From NCBI GenBank assembly GCA_030272585.1, contig BSYQ01000002.1, positions 6,882,001 to 6,946,000 of the forward strand: a stretch of DNA of 64,000 nucleotides, written 5' to 3'. This DNA is from Bryopsis sp. KO-2023 (taxonomy: Eukaryota; Chlorophyta; Ulvophyceae; Bryopsidales; Bryopsidaceae). Below, piece after piece: positions 1 through 10,899 of this stretch. A program made the translations under genes and the position numbers. Every line of letters begins with the position of its first letter. The first letter of the stretch is position 1. The notes beneath the pieces were generated by a model. It was not told the DNA's origin. It saw only the letters and a list, made by a program, of their open reading frames with translations, and searched no databases.

Positions 1-2187
1 GATGTGTCGTCGGCGTTCACTTGTATTCGCCTGCATCCGTCGTTGCATAAGTTTTTTGGGATTTGTTTCGACCACCAATTTTTCGTTTTTACTCGGTTGC
101 CCTTTGGGTTTCATAATTCAATGCATTGGTTTTTGCGGGCAATTCAATATTCTCTCAGCCGTGTTCGTTCTCGGTTACGAAAAGAGGTCCCGGATGCGGA
201 ATTATCGGGGTATGTTGATGATCTTTGTTTGGGGTCGGATTCTATTGAGTCCCACCGTCGCGCGTTGCTTATTCTTTGTGAAGAGCTTCAGCGCGATGGT
301 TGGGTGCTTAATTTTGCGAAGTGTTCGTTTTTTCAGAATGAGGTCTGTTTCGTGGGGGTTCGTTTTTCCGCCCAGGGGGTTTGTTTGGATCCTTCGGTGA
401 TTACTAAGGTCGCTCAATTTCAGCGCCCGGTTTCCCGATTGCAGTTGCGGAGTTTTTTCGGTTTATGTTTGGGGCTGATTCCTTTCAACCCCAATGTGTC
501 GGCGGTTCTTGCTCGCCTGCGTGCTTATTGTCAGGCCCCTCCAGATCGGTTCTCTACGCCGGAGTTTTGTCGAGATTGGGATACCGTGGTCACTCGGCTT
601 ACGTCTGCCCTTTGGCGATTGCATTATTGGCAGCCACATTCCGACGAGCCCTTGCGTCTGTACGTTGACAGTTCGTCCTTGGCTCATGGTGCTCTCTTGG
701 TGCAAGGTCAGCGACTGGTGGCTATGTGGAGTGCCTATAATACTCAGCCCTTTCGCTCCTCCAATTTTTCGGAACTGCGGGGGTTTTGCAGAGCGGTAAC
801 GGCCCTTCGCGCCTTTTTGATTAACCAGAAATTCGATATCTATACTGATAATCGAACGGTGGTGGCGATGTTTTCGGCTACGTCTTCCACCGATTTTATA
901 CGTCGCCAATTGGCTCAGGTGCAAGATCTTTTTGTGTACCCTTTGCGTGTGCACCATATTGCCGGCCAGGAAAATTTTTTGGCCGACCTATTATCTCGTC
1001 AACGTTATCTCGTTGAGCGTTCGGAGGTTTGCCCTGTGGAAGCTGGAAATCAGGAGTTGTGCTTGAAAAGGGAATTGAAAAAGGAAGAGCAATGGAAAGG
1101 GTTTTTGCAGGCAGCTCAGTTGTGCTACAAGCATCAGCTGGTTTGGAAAAATGGAATGTTGCAGAAATGGATGGATTCAGATTATAAGGTGGTGATTCCG
1201 CGCAGTATGGTCAAGACGGTTTTGGAGACGTGTCACGATAAAGCTGGGCACTTTGGTGTCGAGAAAACCTTGGAGAGGATGCGTCGATCGTTTTTTTGGA
1301 CAGATATGCGAAAGGATGCAGAGGCACACTGCCGTACTTGTGACACGTGCCAGCGGTTTGGAAAACTGAGGAAGACTGCCTCCAGCTTGTCGATTCCTAC
1401 AGAGCGACCTATGCAAGTGGTGGCGGTGGATTTTGTGGGACCCCTGGATATTAGCGGCGTGCACAAATACATTTTGGTGGGTGTAGACTTCTTTTCGCGT
1501 TGGATAGAAGCGAAACCGGTGTCCAGTGCGACCAGCGATCAGCTTGTTCATTTCGTGGAAGCTTGGAGGCACAAGTGGGGCCGCATTGAGTCGCTGATGG
1601 GCGATAATGGAGGAGCTTTTGGCAGCTCGTATTTTGCTAAGTATCTGACCGAGGAAAAAATTGAAAAGGTAGAGATCAGTTCGTACTCGCCAAAATCAAA
1701 TGGTAGAGTAGAAAGAGCGAATCAGACGCTCGTGCATCGACTGCAGCGCATGTGTTGGAAGGATAAATCGAGGTGGTCGGAATTCGTAACTAAGGCAGTT
1801 GAGCTGATGAGGGATTCTCGTTCAAGTGTTTTGGGGTTTTCTCCCAGAGAAATTTTATTGGGTAAAAATGCACAGGGAAAGAAAGTGGATGTTTTGGAAA
1901 TTAGAAGAAAGATTCGTGATCTAGAAAAGCAAATGGGAGAAAAGCAAGTAACAGAATTGGATCCCCAGAAGTTTTTGGAAAAAGAAATTGTGAATGGGGG
2001 TTTGGTTTTGGTTAGAAATAACCTTGGAGATGGTGTTCATGGTCAGAAGTTTGAGCCGAAATGGAAGGGACCTTATCGGGTTAGGCAAAAGAAGGGGAAT
2101 CGTTTGTTTGAATTGGAAACCATTGAAGGGGTTAAGATAAAGGGAGTGTTTCATCATGATAGGTTACGTCAGTATTTTAAGCGCTAG
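1..2187 (+). mobile_element. Ty3/gypsy-type LTR retrotransposon, 3' part of pol
   Basis: One long open frame runs in from the left window edge and ends at 2187. Its parts in order are the second half of a reverse transcriptase (YVDDL box near residue 71), an RNase H region, an HHCC zinc-binding integrase N-terminus (about residues 415-450) and a DDE integrase core, followed by a basic C-terminus. This order is that of Ty3/gypsy elements. The visible part looks whole, with no breaks; the 5' part lies outside the window. I could not identify a long terminal repeat after the frame, so the 3' end of the element is not defined. An open frame of this length suggests a fairly young copy. It is treated here as an old element copy. 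Confidence 0.9.
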
Positions 2188-2333
2188 GGAAGCGTGTCAG
2201 AATTGATGGGAAGGTAGCTCGTGATTGATTAGACGGGGTCATCTTATGGGATTAGAACATGGGATAGATCAAACAGGGTTGTGGTTAAAAGAACGAAGGT
2301 ACTTTGATTCAATGTAAGCAGCTGTTTACTCAC

Positions 2334-2516
2334 GTTCTTGATAATACGTGTTTGCAGCCCCGCATATAACTCGTTAAATCCTTCCGACAAATTTTCAATA
2401 AGCCCTGGGTGCAACAGGATTTGCTCCATGGAGGATATCACGGCAGCCTTCTGACACAGGGGACCTTGTTGAGCATGGAATGAAGACAATCGCCAATTGG
2501 CAAGGACTTCGAGTGC
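2334..2516 (-). CDS. predicted internal exon, unidentified protein
   Basis: On the minus strand an open stretch of exactly 61 codons lies between a CCCAG acceptor and a GTGAGT donor, phase 0 at both ends. The encoded residues (ALEVLANWRLSSFH at the start, ELYAGLQTRIIKN at the end) have the balanced, helical composition of a globular host protein. I do not recognise the family. The next exon would lie below 2334, where the gypsy pol ends at 2187, so the gene may be interrupted or may continue beyond that element. The call rests on splice signals and protein-like composition only. Confidence 0.4.
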
Positions 2517-2805
2517 CTGGGACAGTCATCCAAACATGAAAAATAGAATTCAATACCTACGCTGAATGTTTTGTGGAGCACTACGACCGCTTATCCAGGC
2601 CTTGTTACTGATTTTCCCAGTGAACCATTCGTCAAAAGCAAGACCTCTATAGGACCACTAAGTGATCAAAATCTGTCATCACTTTTTCAAATTCGAATAA
2701 AAAAGCACCGCCACCCTCGGAAGATCAAATGTTCAAATGTCAGGAGGGCCTCTTACCTTTCCATGACAATCAGGGATGTCAATATTCCTGCTATTGTACT
2801 TGCAG

Positions 2806-3358
<553 letters not shown>

Positions 3359-3475
3359 TGATAAATAAATACGATACCAATTGAGTACACTTCGGTCTAC
3401 AAAATTCAGTTTTTTTTGGATGAGTTGTTGCCACCAAGTGCGGAAAGACCATTTTTGCGCTATGTTAAAAAAAAT

Positions 3476-3656
3476 ATTTTGTTGTTAGTTCCTGTGACAA
3501 TTTTCGGGCTATTTGTCGCAGCTTATTTACAATACAAACGCGGAGATCAGCTACTTTAATATATGTAGGTCCGAAACCTATATAAATAGAATAGCCAGTA
3601 ATGCTTAATAGTAAACACCATAATAAAATAGTTAGAAAAAAAGCAGAATTTTCCAT
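3476..3656. pseudogene. nuclear plastid-DNA fragment: petG 3' part joined to psbN 5' part
   Basis: On the plus strand, 3476-3559 reads as the C-terminal part of cytochrome b6f subunit PetG ([20 protein letters not shown], then a stop). On the minus strand, 3656 down to about 3567 reads as the N-terminus of photosystem II protein PsbN (MENSAFFLTILLWCLLLS, then TGYSIYIGFGP). This form is close to the chlorophyte PsbN I recall. The two pieces meet tail to tail within a few bases and the normal PsbN C-terminus is replaced by antisense petG. In plastids psbN normally sits between psbT and psbH, and neither is visible here. I infer a rearranged plastid-to-nucleus transfer; a function is unlikely. 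Confidence 0.65.
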
Positions 3657-3766
3657 AAACAACGATTATTGACCGGGGAGTAGGGAAAGTTTTCTTCAGA
3701 AAACAAAAAAGAGCTCTGATGCTTGACGTTTTCATTCTTTTTACTTTTATTTTTATTTTTTTTCAC

Positions 3767-4068
3767 TTATTTTACTCGCAATGGTTTCATATATCTACTG
3801 GGATCTGAATCAAAAGCAAGCAAAAGGAACTCTTCATCTAATGTGAAATCGATACTCATTGGTGTAGGTTTTCTGATGCGGGGAGGAGACCTTCTATCAG
3901 TGTCGGATAAATAAAGCGGCTGGACCAAACACACCCTCTCCAGCTTACCATTGTGTGTGCAAAAATGGTCTGCTGGAAAATCTGTCGAGCCCAATTTTCT
4001 GGAAGAGATTCATGTGAATTGTCAAATGACTGGAGCACTATGAAGAGCTCATTCTCGGAATAAAAATG
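3767..4068 (-). CDS. two predicted 3' exons of an unidentified gene
   Basis: Minus strand. Exon a (4068-3949, 40 codons, phase 0) starts after a CTCCCAG acceptor and ends at ATG|GTAAGC; it begins HFYSENELFIVLQSF. Exon b (3919-3767, 50 codons and a TAA stop) follows a TCCAG acceptor and ends DPSRYMKPLRVK. The phases agree, giving a 90-residue C-terminus rich in acidic and aromatic residues. The intron between them would be only 29 nt, much shorter than the 83-191 nt introns of the other genes here, so the true acceptor may differ. No family recognised. Upstream exons were not found with confidence. Confidence 0.4.
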
Positions 4069-4721
4069 CTGGGAGTTTTCTCAAATATGTTGTATGTGTT
4101 TTGACATCAACACCGCACAAGAACTTCTGTGAGCCCAGCGCAATTGCTACGATCACTGAGCAAAGCAGATTTCTATGTATCAGTCCAACATTTGAACTTG
4201 ATGTATCGAAAAAAAAGAATAAAGATCCACTTCCAAAGCATCTGAATGTGTTTTGATTCGAGTTGATGGTAAGTCGGTGGTCATTTGAAATCTAGGGGAT
4301 ACCAACAAAATTCAGTGGCTTGAAAACCAACCACTGCTGAAGCTGGAATCGATTGAAAAGAACCCTTTGAGCAAACAAATCCACTCACCTCAATGTGGAG
4401 CTGAGTATGGGTGGGAGGGGGTCTTGTCGTGTTGGATCGCAAGAATGCGATCCCCGAGACACGAGCGATCCATTGCACAAAACGTCCTGCCATTAGCGAT
4501 TCACATGGATCCTCAGGGTCGCGGCCTCATGCACACAAGATCAAAGCGACAAGGACGGTTGAGGCTTGAGGTCCAACCGCGTACCCGGGGAAGCATTTCC
4601 TTCACGGGACCCATTAATGGAATATTCGCTTGATCGCAACTGGATGGCCATCTTTTTTTTCCGCAGACCTCCCTTTCTGGGAACTTCTACGTCTGTGTTG
4701 GGACAGAAAAATCCTGTCAGT
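4069..4721. other. intergenic, no gene supported
   Basis: I see no splice-flanked coding stretch or RNA gene here. The short open frames on both strands lack protein-like composition. The stretch ends at the target duplication of the MITE. Confidence 0.4.
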
Positions 4722-4731
4722 CAGTTTGGCG

Positions 4732-5386
4732 GGCTGGCAATTAATTATGCCGCCGAATGCTGAATTATGGCGCCGAATGCTGAATTCTGCCGCCGAATGC
4801 TGAATTCTGCCGCCGCCCGACTGGCAGCCGCCCCTGGCGGGATGTCGGTCGACAGGCGACGCGCCCGACAATTCTCTCATTCACGATTACTCACTCACCC
4901 GCACTCAATTTCGCTGTCGCTGTCGGTAACGCTGCCGCTGCAACCGCCGCCCTATCGCTTTCGTTTCCCTTAGTACTTCGCACTCTCCCACCACAGTCCA
5001 AACGCCAACTCACTTTAAAACAATGAACTTTGGAATGGAGCCGTCGATGTCCATCCCAACACAATCCCCTTCCCTGGGTTCATTTCCGTTTTCATATTTT
5101 GTCAATGGAAAGTCTGCTGCAGAGTACTGGTCGAACTCCAGCCACTAGTTACACCTGCATCCCTGAACTCGCCCACTCGCTTGGCGCGCGCCGGTCGCGC
5201 TAACCCTAAACCCTAAACCCAACCCCCCCTTTTTTTTCGGTCTGACATACATACGTGGGTCGCCTGTCGACCGACATCCCGCCAGGGGCGGCTGCCAGTC
5301 GGGCGGCGGCAGAATTCAGCATTCGGCGGCAGAATTCAGCATTCGGCGGCAAAATTCAGCATTCGGTGGTAAAATTAAGTTTTTGC
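4732..5386. mobile_element. MULE-type MITE with long terminal inverted repeats
   Basis: A 655-bp element is bounded by the direct repeat CAGTTTGGCG (4722-4731 and 5387-5396), read as a 10-bp target-site duplication. Its ends are inverted repeats of roughly 130-140 bp. Each arm holds three or four tandem copies of a 20-bp unit (GCCGCCGAATGCTGAATTCT and variants) followed by a GC-rich block containing the palindromic GTCGACC/GGTCGAC. A 9-10 bp target duplication and long terminal inverted repeats are typical of Mutator-like elements. There is no transposase frame, so it is non-autonomous. The centre holds CT-rich sequence and two CCCTAAA units. Confidence 0.75.
5203..5221. repeat. interstitial telomere-type repeat (CCCTAAA)
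   Basis: About two and a half CCCTAAA units followed by a C/T-rich run lie inside the MITE. CCCTAAA is the complement of the plant/algal-type telomere unit TTTAGGG. It suggests the telomere type of the host, or capture of subtelomeric DNA by the element. Confidence 0.6.
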
Positions 5387-5399
5387 CAGTTTGGCGTCT

Positions 5400-7035
5400 T
5401 GAGAATGACTGTGAAGTTTCAAGCAAGGGAAAGAGTTGCTAATCATGTTTTTCTTCATTTATGTCACTGGGGACTTCTTTGGTGGCTTGTGTGGCAAAAA
5501 GAGTTCCAGAAAGGAATGCAACGCCACCAGAAACCTGTGTTAGGGGGAACAGTATTGGCAGCCAAGATGTCAATGACCAACCGAAGACAATAGCAAATAG
5601 AAAGATCCCCCCGCCGTGCTCGACCTCCTCCTGGATTAAAAAAACGAAAACAGCTTTGCTCCTTGATCCCTCGATCCGAACGACGTATCTTTTCCAAATG
5701 CTATCGTGACAACCCCCTCTGCGGGTTTGGAGTAGAGAACAACAACAATCATCATAATTACAACCCACACCAAAAGAGAGCCACCACCCTCTATGACGCT
5801 GGAACAAAGACAAAAAAGAAAGAAAAAACCTTAGGAATGTAAACCTGCTGAACGTAGTGAAGCCATTTCGCTGGAGTAGAGAACGAAGGAGCTACGGGCT
5901 TGTTATTTTTGTCATATGGTTTGACACCGTTTTCACCAGCACAACAAGATACCCATCCTCCTCGCCGCATATACTGAGGGGGTCGGACAAGCTTTGATAT
6001 CTTCGCATGTAATTATGATGTTGTTGTTTGACCAACACATGGCAACGATCAAAAACACGAGGAGCAAAGGGGGAAGGGGGGTTGTTTTTCTTACTGGGAC
6101 TTATATTCTCGAAAAGAGCTTCTTGGGTAAAATTTATGGAGGCCAACAGTTTCCAGGCGACATTTTTTTTCTTTTCCAGATTTGTTTATTCATAGGTCGT
6201 TAAAAGGTTTCTTCACAAGGCCAAATCAGGTTTGATTTCAGGCTTGCTTCATTCGTGCAGCCTTTTAGCTTAGATCGACTTCTCTGGACTTCATGATCAT
6301 TTTTTGCTGTTACAGAGCATTGTAACAGGAGAACGGCGATTCTCCTCCGCAATGTAATTTATGTTTTTTTTTTTTTCGTTCCTGAAACGCAACAAGACAG
6401 CATGCTGCAAGTACCTTGCCCATCTGTGGTCAATCCAGACTTCATTGTACTGACATCCCAGCACTGTCATTGCTATCTAACACATCCACCATCTCGATTT
6501 GGTGGCAAAAAATGACAATGCCCTTCAACAAACAGTAATGAGCCAAGAAGTCTTAAAATCAAAAATCCTATCTCTCTCGACTCTAAATCAGAACCAGCCA
6601 TTCATGAATGCTTGATCGCCTTGATTAGAGATAAAACCAACCCAACTCAAAATCCAGCAATGAGGAACCATGTCAGCCAATTCACCTTAACCGCCCAGGG
6701 CGATCTGACTGCTTTGACTATCCACAGGAGAACGAATAGCAATACCCCCTTTACCTGTGGCAGACAGGAGATGGTGCAACCATCTCAGTTCACCTCATCA
6801 GATTATGAGGGTTATAAGATGACAAAAACGTTACAGTTTATGCGATAATTGAACCGTAGCATACAGTGCTCTTTGCAATTTCCCCCCCAAAAAAACAAAC
6901 AAAAAAACAGGATCTAAAAAAACACACACATCCTGCAAGCTAAAATCCAAAGAGAGACCAAGGAGAAAATAGTAGCTTCATTGAGAAATAATGTTTGGAG
7001 GAGATTTAATCTTGAAAAAAAAAACCAAAGCCGTT
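5400..7035. other. intergenic, no gene supported
   Basis: The stretch between the MITE and the lectin gene contains only short, poorly coding frames, poly-T and poly-A tracts and no recognisable RNA gene. I see no splice-consistent exon. Confidence 0.35.
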
Positions 7036-7039
7036 TCAT

Positions 7040-7980
7040 TCAAACCATGTTCATTTCTTTCTTGGGCTCCTTCACCGCCTCGACCATTGCGTACACCTCT
7101 ACTTCGCACAGTGCGAGGTACTGGCTGGGCGATACGAGTGTTACGGTCACGAATCTTCCCCGCAACGCACAGGGAAACGACTTCGTTTTGTTTATGGGAA
7201 CCGCCCCATTAATCACACAAGCAGGATTCGACCAAGCAAACGGATTGTCGCCAACGGATATCACAAGATTAGAAAATTGCTCCGTATTTCCGTCTCTGCC
7301 GGTCACCGCAACCCTGGAAACGACGTAGGTGTCCAGCAAATCAACCGACCACCAGGGGTTGCGCTCTTGGATGGTATGAGTGCAGCTTCTTCCCTTCCAT
7401 TTTGGGTTCTTATCCCCATCAACAGCTTTCGAGGACAGTCCTCCCTCTGGGACAACTTTATCACTGGAAGCCTTATAAAGACTGGACTGCGTGGTAGGTT
7501 TGCCCCTTGAAACCAGCTTCTCTGTGCGTTTCATCGCCCGTTCATGGCACTCCCCCTTCTTGAGCTTATCATTCCGGCAGCACCCCATGACGTTCTTGTG
7601 GAACCCAACGAACTTTTGGTGGTACGTGAACCCACCAACTCTGTTCCTTTTTTGGCAGCCCCCAACCCCTGTTCCCCAAGGCCCGAAAGAAAAGCCATCG
7701 CAAGCCGGCGTGGAGAGGCATTCCCTTTTCGCAGCTTCGAGTGAGGGGTAAGAAGAGCACTTGAGATCTTCACCTACGGACTCCAAGTATCCACCCTCGA
7801 CCTTGAAAAAGTCGCACTCAGGGACGGAAAGGGCTGCAACACAACCAGAAGATCGTCAAAGATCCCTCATTCCGCTGTTCTGGCGACAAAGCTCTGTGAT
7901 ACGCTGATTCCTGTACCTGGCGAGAGGGCGCTCAGAAAAACGGCTGCGATGATGCCGCCTATGGTGACGAGATTCGGCAT
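7040..7980 (-). CDS. secreted fucolectin-type lectin (PAN-like region + F5/8C domain)
   Basis: Minus strand, two exons: 7980-7917 (64 nt) and 7833-7040, split by an 83-nt GT-AG intron; 285 residues. Exon 1 encodes a signal peptide (MPNLVTIGGIIAAVFLSAL). Residues about 25-105 are Cys-rich and end in the pattern GFSFGPWG...GGCQK...FVGFHK, like a PAN/apple module. The rest is a fucolectin (F5/8C, galactose-binding fold) domain with GKPTTQSS, SCTHTIQERNPWWSVDLL, GRFVTVTLVSP and LCEVEVYA. This family binds fucose or related sugars. A secreted or surface role in cell recognition, prey capture or defence is inferred. The start is fixed by the signal peptide. A paralogous first exon lies 0.3 kb upstream. 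Confidence 0.85.
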
Positions 7981-8297
7981 GATGTGGGTTTGAAGTGCTG
8001 CGCCCGAGTGTGCATTAAATGGACGCTCTTTGTAGTACAGTAGTCACGCTTAACCTCGATCGATAGGGCTTGGGTTCCTTCAAACACAGCAGGTTCGAGC
8101 ACAGCCTACGTGCGACGACCGCTTCTCTCTCCCTTGAGAGGGACCCACCTCGTGGCAAGGGGGGGGGGGGGATACCGTGTGCAGGTTTGGTCGCAGCCCC
8201 CTGGCGATCAGGGTGTTCATCGGACGACTAGCATTTTGGCTGCTGGCTGGAACCCAATCAATTTTCTTCCTTGTTTGGAAAAAGAGAAAAATTCCAC

Positions 8298-8361
8298 CTG
8301 ATAGTATGGCGCTGAGCATAACGGCTGCAATGAGACCGGCTGTATTCAGAAAATTTGGCAT
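8298..8361 (-). pseudogene. duplicated first exon (signal peptide) of the lectin gene
   Basis: An open 64-nt stretch starts with ATG and ends at CAG|GTGGAA. It encodes MPNFLNTAGLIAAVMLSAIL, clearly paralogous to the first exon at 7980-7917, and has the same length and phase. No fucolectin domain follows it before the intact gene begins. It may be a leftover of a tandem duplication, or an alternative first exon of the same gene spliced over a longer intron. Transcript data would decide. Confidence 0.55.
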
Positions 8362-8453
8362 GGTGTTGGTCAGGAGTGGTTGCGGCCGAGTGTTTTAAAT
8401 GATATCTTTGTGGTACTCACATAGACCCCAAAACAAGCGAACGACAGGACTGA

Positions 8454-8753
8454 ATGGCTACTGCTTATCGCCAGCGTTTCGTAGAGCGCATCCATCCTAT
8501 TCAGTCGAAAATAGAACAGAAATCGCTCTTCTTGCCTGACATTGCCGAAATTCTCGATTTCGATTCGCAAGAACTTGATGGAGTTTTCGACAAGGGAACA
8601 CTCAACACGCAACGGCAACATGTGGCAACATGTGACAGTCGATTGATTGCCCAAATGAAAAAACTAGACCACAACCAAACAGCAATGTTCTTTTCACCAA
8701 GAGAGCCAACCCCTCCCATGTCCAATCAAAAGCCAAGTTCCCTACAACCATGA
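8454..8753 (+). CDS. hypothetical protein, 99 residues
   Basis: An ATG-started open frame reads MATAYRQRFVERIHPIQSK and continues with an acidic-hydrophobic segment (SLFLPDIAEILDFDSQEL) and a Lys/Gln-rich middle, ending in a Pro/Ser-rich tail. Composition is protein-like, unlike neighbouring frames. It lies divergently from the lectin exon at 8361, about 90 bp away, so a shared promoter is possible. It could be a first exon with a GT donor inside. No family recognised. Confidence 0.35.
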   Translation: MATAYRQRFVERIHPIQSKIEQKSLFLPDIAEILDFDSQELDGVFDKGTLNTQRQHVATCDSRLIAQMKKLDHNQTAMFFSPREPTPPMSNQKPSSLQP

Positions 8754-8999
8754 AAGCCAAGATTTGCATTCCTCCTCTTTATCAGAGTGGCTCTCACAAA
8801 GCAAAGCAGTGGAATAAATATTTGGCACTGAAAACAGTGCTGATGCCAGCAGAAACCCTGGCCTTGCTTTTGCACCATGTTCGAGCAGAAGGGGTGCTGC
8901 ATCCCATTTCCCCTGAAACGGACCACCTGACCGATCCAGGAGGAAGGCGATCGTGGAGCGCGCGCGTGTCTGGAAATCTTGTTCCACGCAGTAACATTT

Positions 9000-10380
9000 T
9001 TGGCGGCGCGGGTGTTCCAATGGCTTAAAAACGCCACCAACGATTGATCGTGAGCGTCGCCACGGCTCCCCCAAAACGTCGACGGAAGCAGTCATGCTCC
9101 AAAAACAAATCAACCTCCGTGCCCTAACCCCCATACACCCGCAATCAACTCCACGATCGGCCGACCCGATCTCTTCAAAAGCGGATATGGAAAACGGCAT
9201 CCAGCCTCGCACAACAGATCAAAGAAGGATCTTGGGAGGGGGGATGTGCGAACAGGGTGCGAGTGCCGACCATTTTTGCAGGCGTTTGAGTATTGCGGTT
9301 CGTTCCTCTGACTTTAGGCATTCGTTCTAGTGCTGTGATCATCATTCTATCAGTCCGTGCTAGAGGAAACAAAAGTGGGAATAACATAACATAACATAAT
9401 TACACGCGAAGAAGCCTACCAATCATCCCAACGAGCTCAGGTGGAAAACTTTAACGATTGAAGCCGCCATGGGTAAAGACGAAATCGCCATTGCAATCGA
9501 AATCGTTTGAGGGGGTGATCTGGGTGAATGCTAGACAGGGGCCCATCACTTTGCTTGATTGTAAAGCGGATCTCGTTGCTTGGCTTGATGTTCCGGGGAA
9601 AAGGCCAAAAATTTTCGACGTCCCAGACCAATCAATCAATGACACAGCCAATCTTTAGGCCAGAAATTCTGATATCCTTGCTTGGTTTCACCTCAATCAG
9701 TCAGTCAGAACGAGACAAACTTGTGGACCTCAGCAGTGGATCAAAAGGTGGGCAGATCAGCAGCAGCAAATTTGATTTCCAGAAAAAGGCTTGTGGTTGG
9801 CTGGCCCCTTTATGAGAAAACTGTTGAACTTCACATCAACTAAAAACAAAAATGATAAGAAGAAATTCATGTGGCTTTCTCTTCAAGAGACAAGTTGTCA
9901 GGGTATGATCAGTGTGATTCAGCCAGGGGCCGTGTTTTTTCAATGTCAATGATGGCCTCTTTTTTTAGTCATAATAGAGTCTGTTATTATCTTTCTTCAA
10001 CAATTTATTCGCCATCATCTTTTTTCAACAGCTTACAAGAAGGTGCAACCTTTGGTGGTAATGGTCCTCTTTGAATATATTTTGATGTGTTTCTTGTCAT
10101 CTCATTTCTAATACGGGACTTGCTCTTGGGTACCCCTTATATCAGTTGTACATCAATGTCTCTGGAATGAGACAGAACAAGGCTTAGAATTAACTTTACC
10201 AAAGCGAAGAGGCTGGGTATACCCCAGGAGCTCGAACTGCTTTCCTGCAGTTGTCATTTTCGACCACGAATGTCTGTTGTCTTTGTGGTTAGCAAAGTTC
10301 TATTCATGCATGGGCAAAGATCCCATGAGACTTGGGTGGAGACTGAGTGGAGCCTCGAAAACTGCAACTGTTAGGCAGTA
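9000..10380. other. mostly unassigned; one retroelement tail
   Basis: Apart from the retroelement 3' end at 9381-9416 I find no supported gene. Two opposing open frames at 9451-9658 both look moderately protein-like and cannot be separated by eye. Confidence 0.3.
9381..9416 (-). mobile_element. 3' end of TTATG-tailed non-LTR element
   Basis: Read on the minus strand, GGCTTCTTCGCGTGTAATT is followed by several TTATG units. This is the same 3' terminus as the larger copies at 32503-32684 and 58359-59493. Only the extreme 3' end is present, as expected for a strongly 5'-truncated copy made by target-primed reverse transcription. Confidence 0.7.
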
Positions 10381-10387
10381 CCGGGCA

Positions 10388-10432
10388 AACATAACATAAC
10401 ATAACATAATTACACGCGAAGAAGCCACCCAG
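10388..10432 (-). mobile_element. 3' end of TTATG-tailed non-LTR element
   Basis: Minus-strand copy with GGGTGGCTTCTTCGCGTGTA, then ATT and four TTATG units. It is very short and 5'-truncated. Same family as 9381-9416 and 58359-59493. Confidence 0.7.
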
Positions 10433-10899
10433 ACCCTCAGACGCCTACCAGCTGCCCGAGAAGATGCTTAACTTGGTGCGATCTTGGAACGCCGAATGGG
10501 GCAGAAGTGTGAGATTCCAGGCCTTCCTTGACCCTCACTTTTTTCTTGTGAGGGAAGGAGAGGGGAGAGGGTGCTTTTTTAGAATAGAATGGGTTGGGAA
10601 TGTATGTGCACAGCAAGAAAGGCTGTTAGTTTTTGTTTGCTTTTTCAATTGAGAATTGGAAGCCAAGGGCAGCGATTGATGCAGGGCTGATTGAAGCCAG
10701 GGTAGATTGCATGCCAGGATTGAAATGAAATCAATGCTGATTTGAATTAGACATCTGCCATCATATTTTAAAACCACAATAGTGTATTATGCAAATGGAA
10801 AAAAGACCATCGTCCTTTGCTGGAAAACCCCCAAAGTAAAGGTAGATAAGGATAACATTTGGTTTGCAGGGGGAAGCTGGAGGGAAGCTGGAGGGAAGG

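Noticed and set aside
2188-2330. LTR of the gypsy element directly after pol
   Set aside because: No repeat of this stretch, polypurine tract or TG...CA boundary could be recognised in the window.
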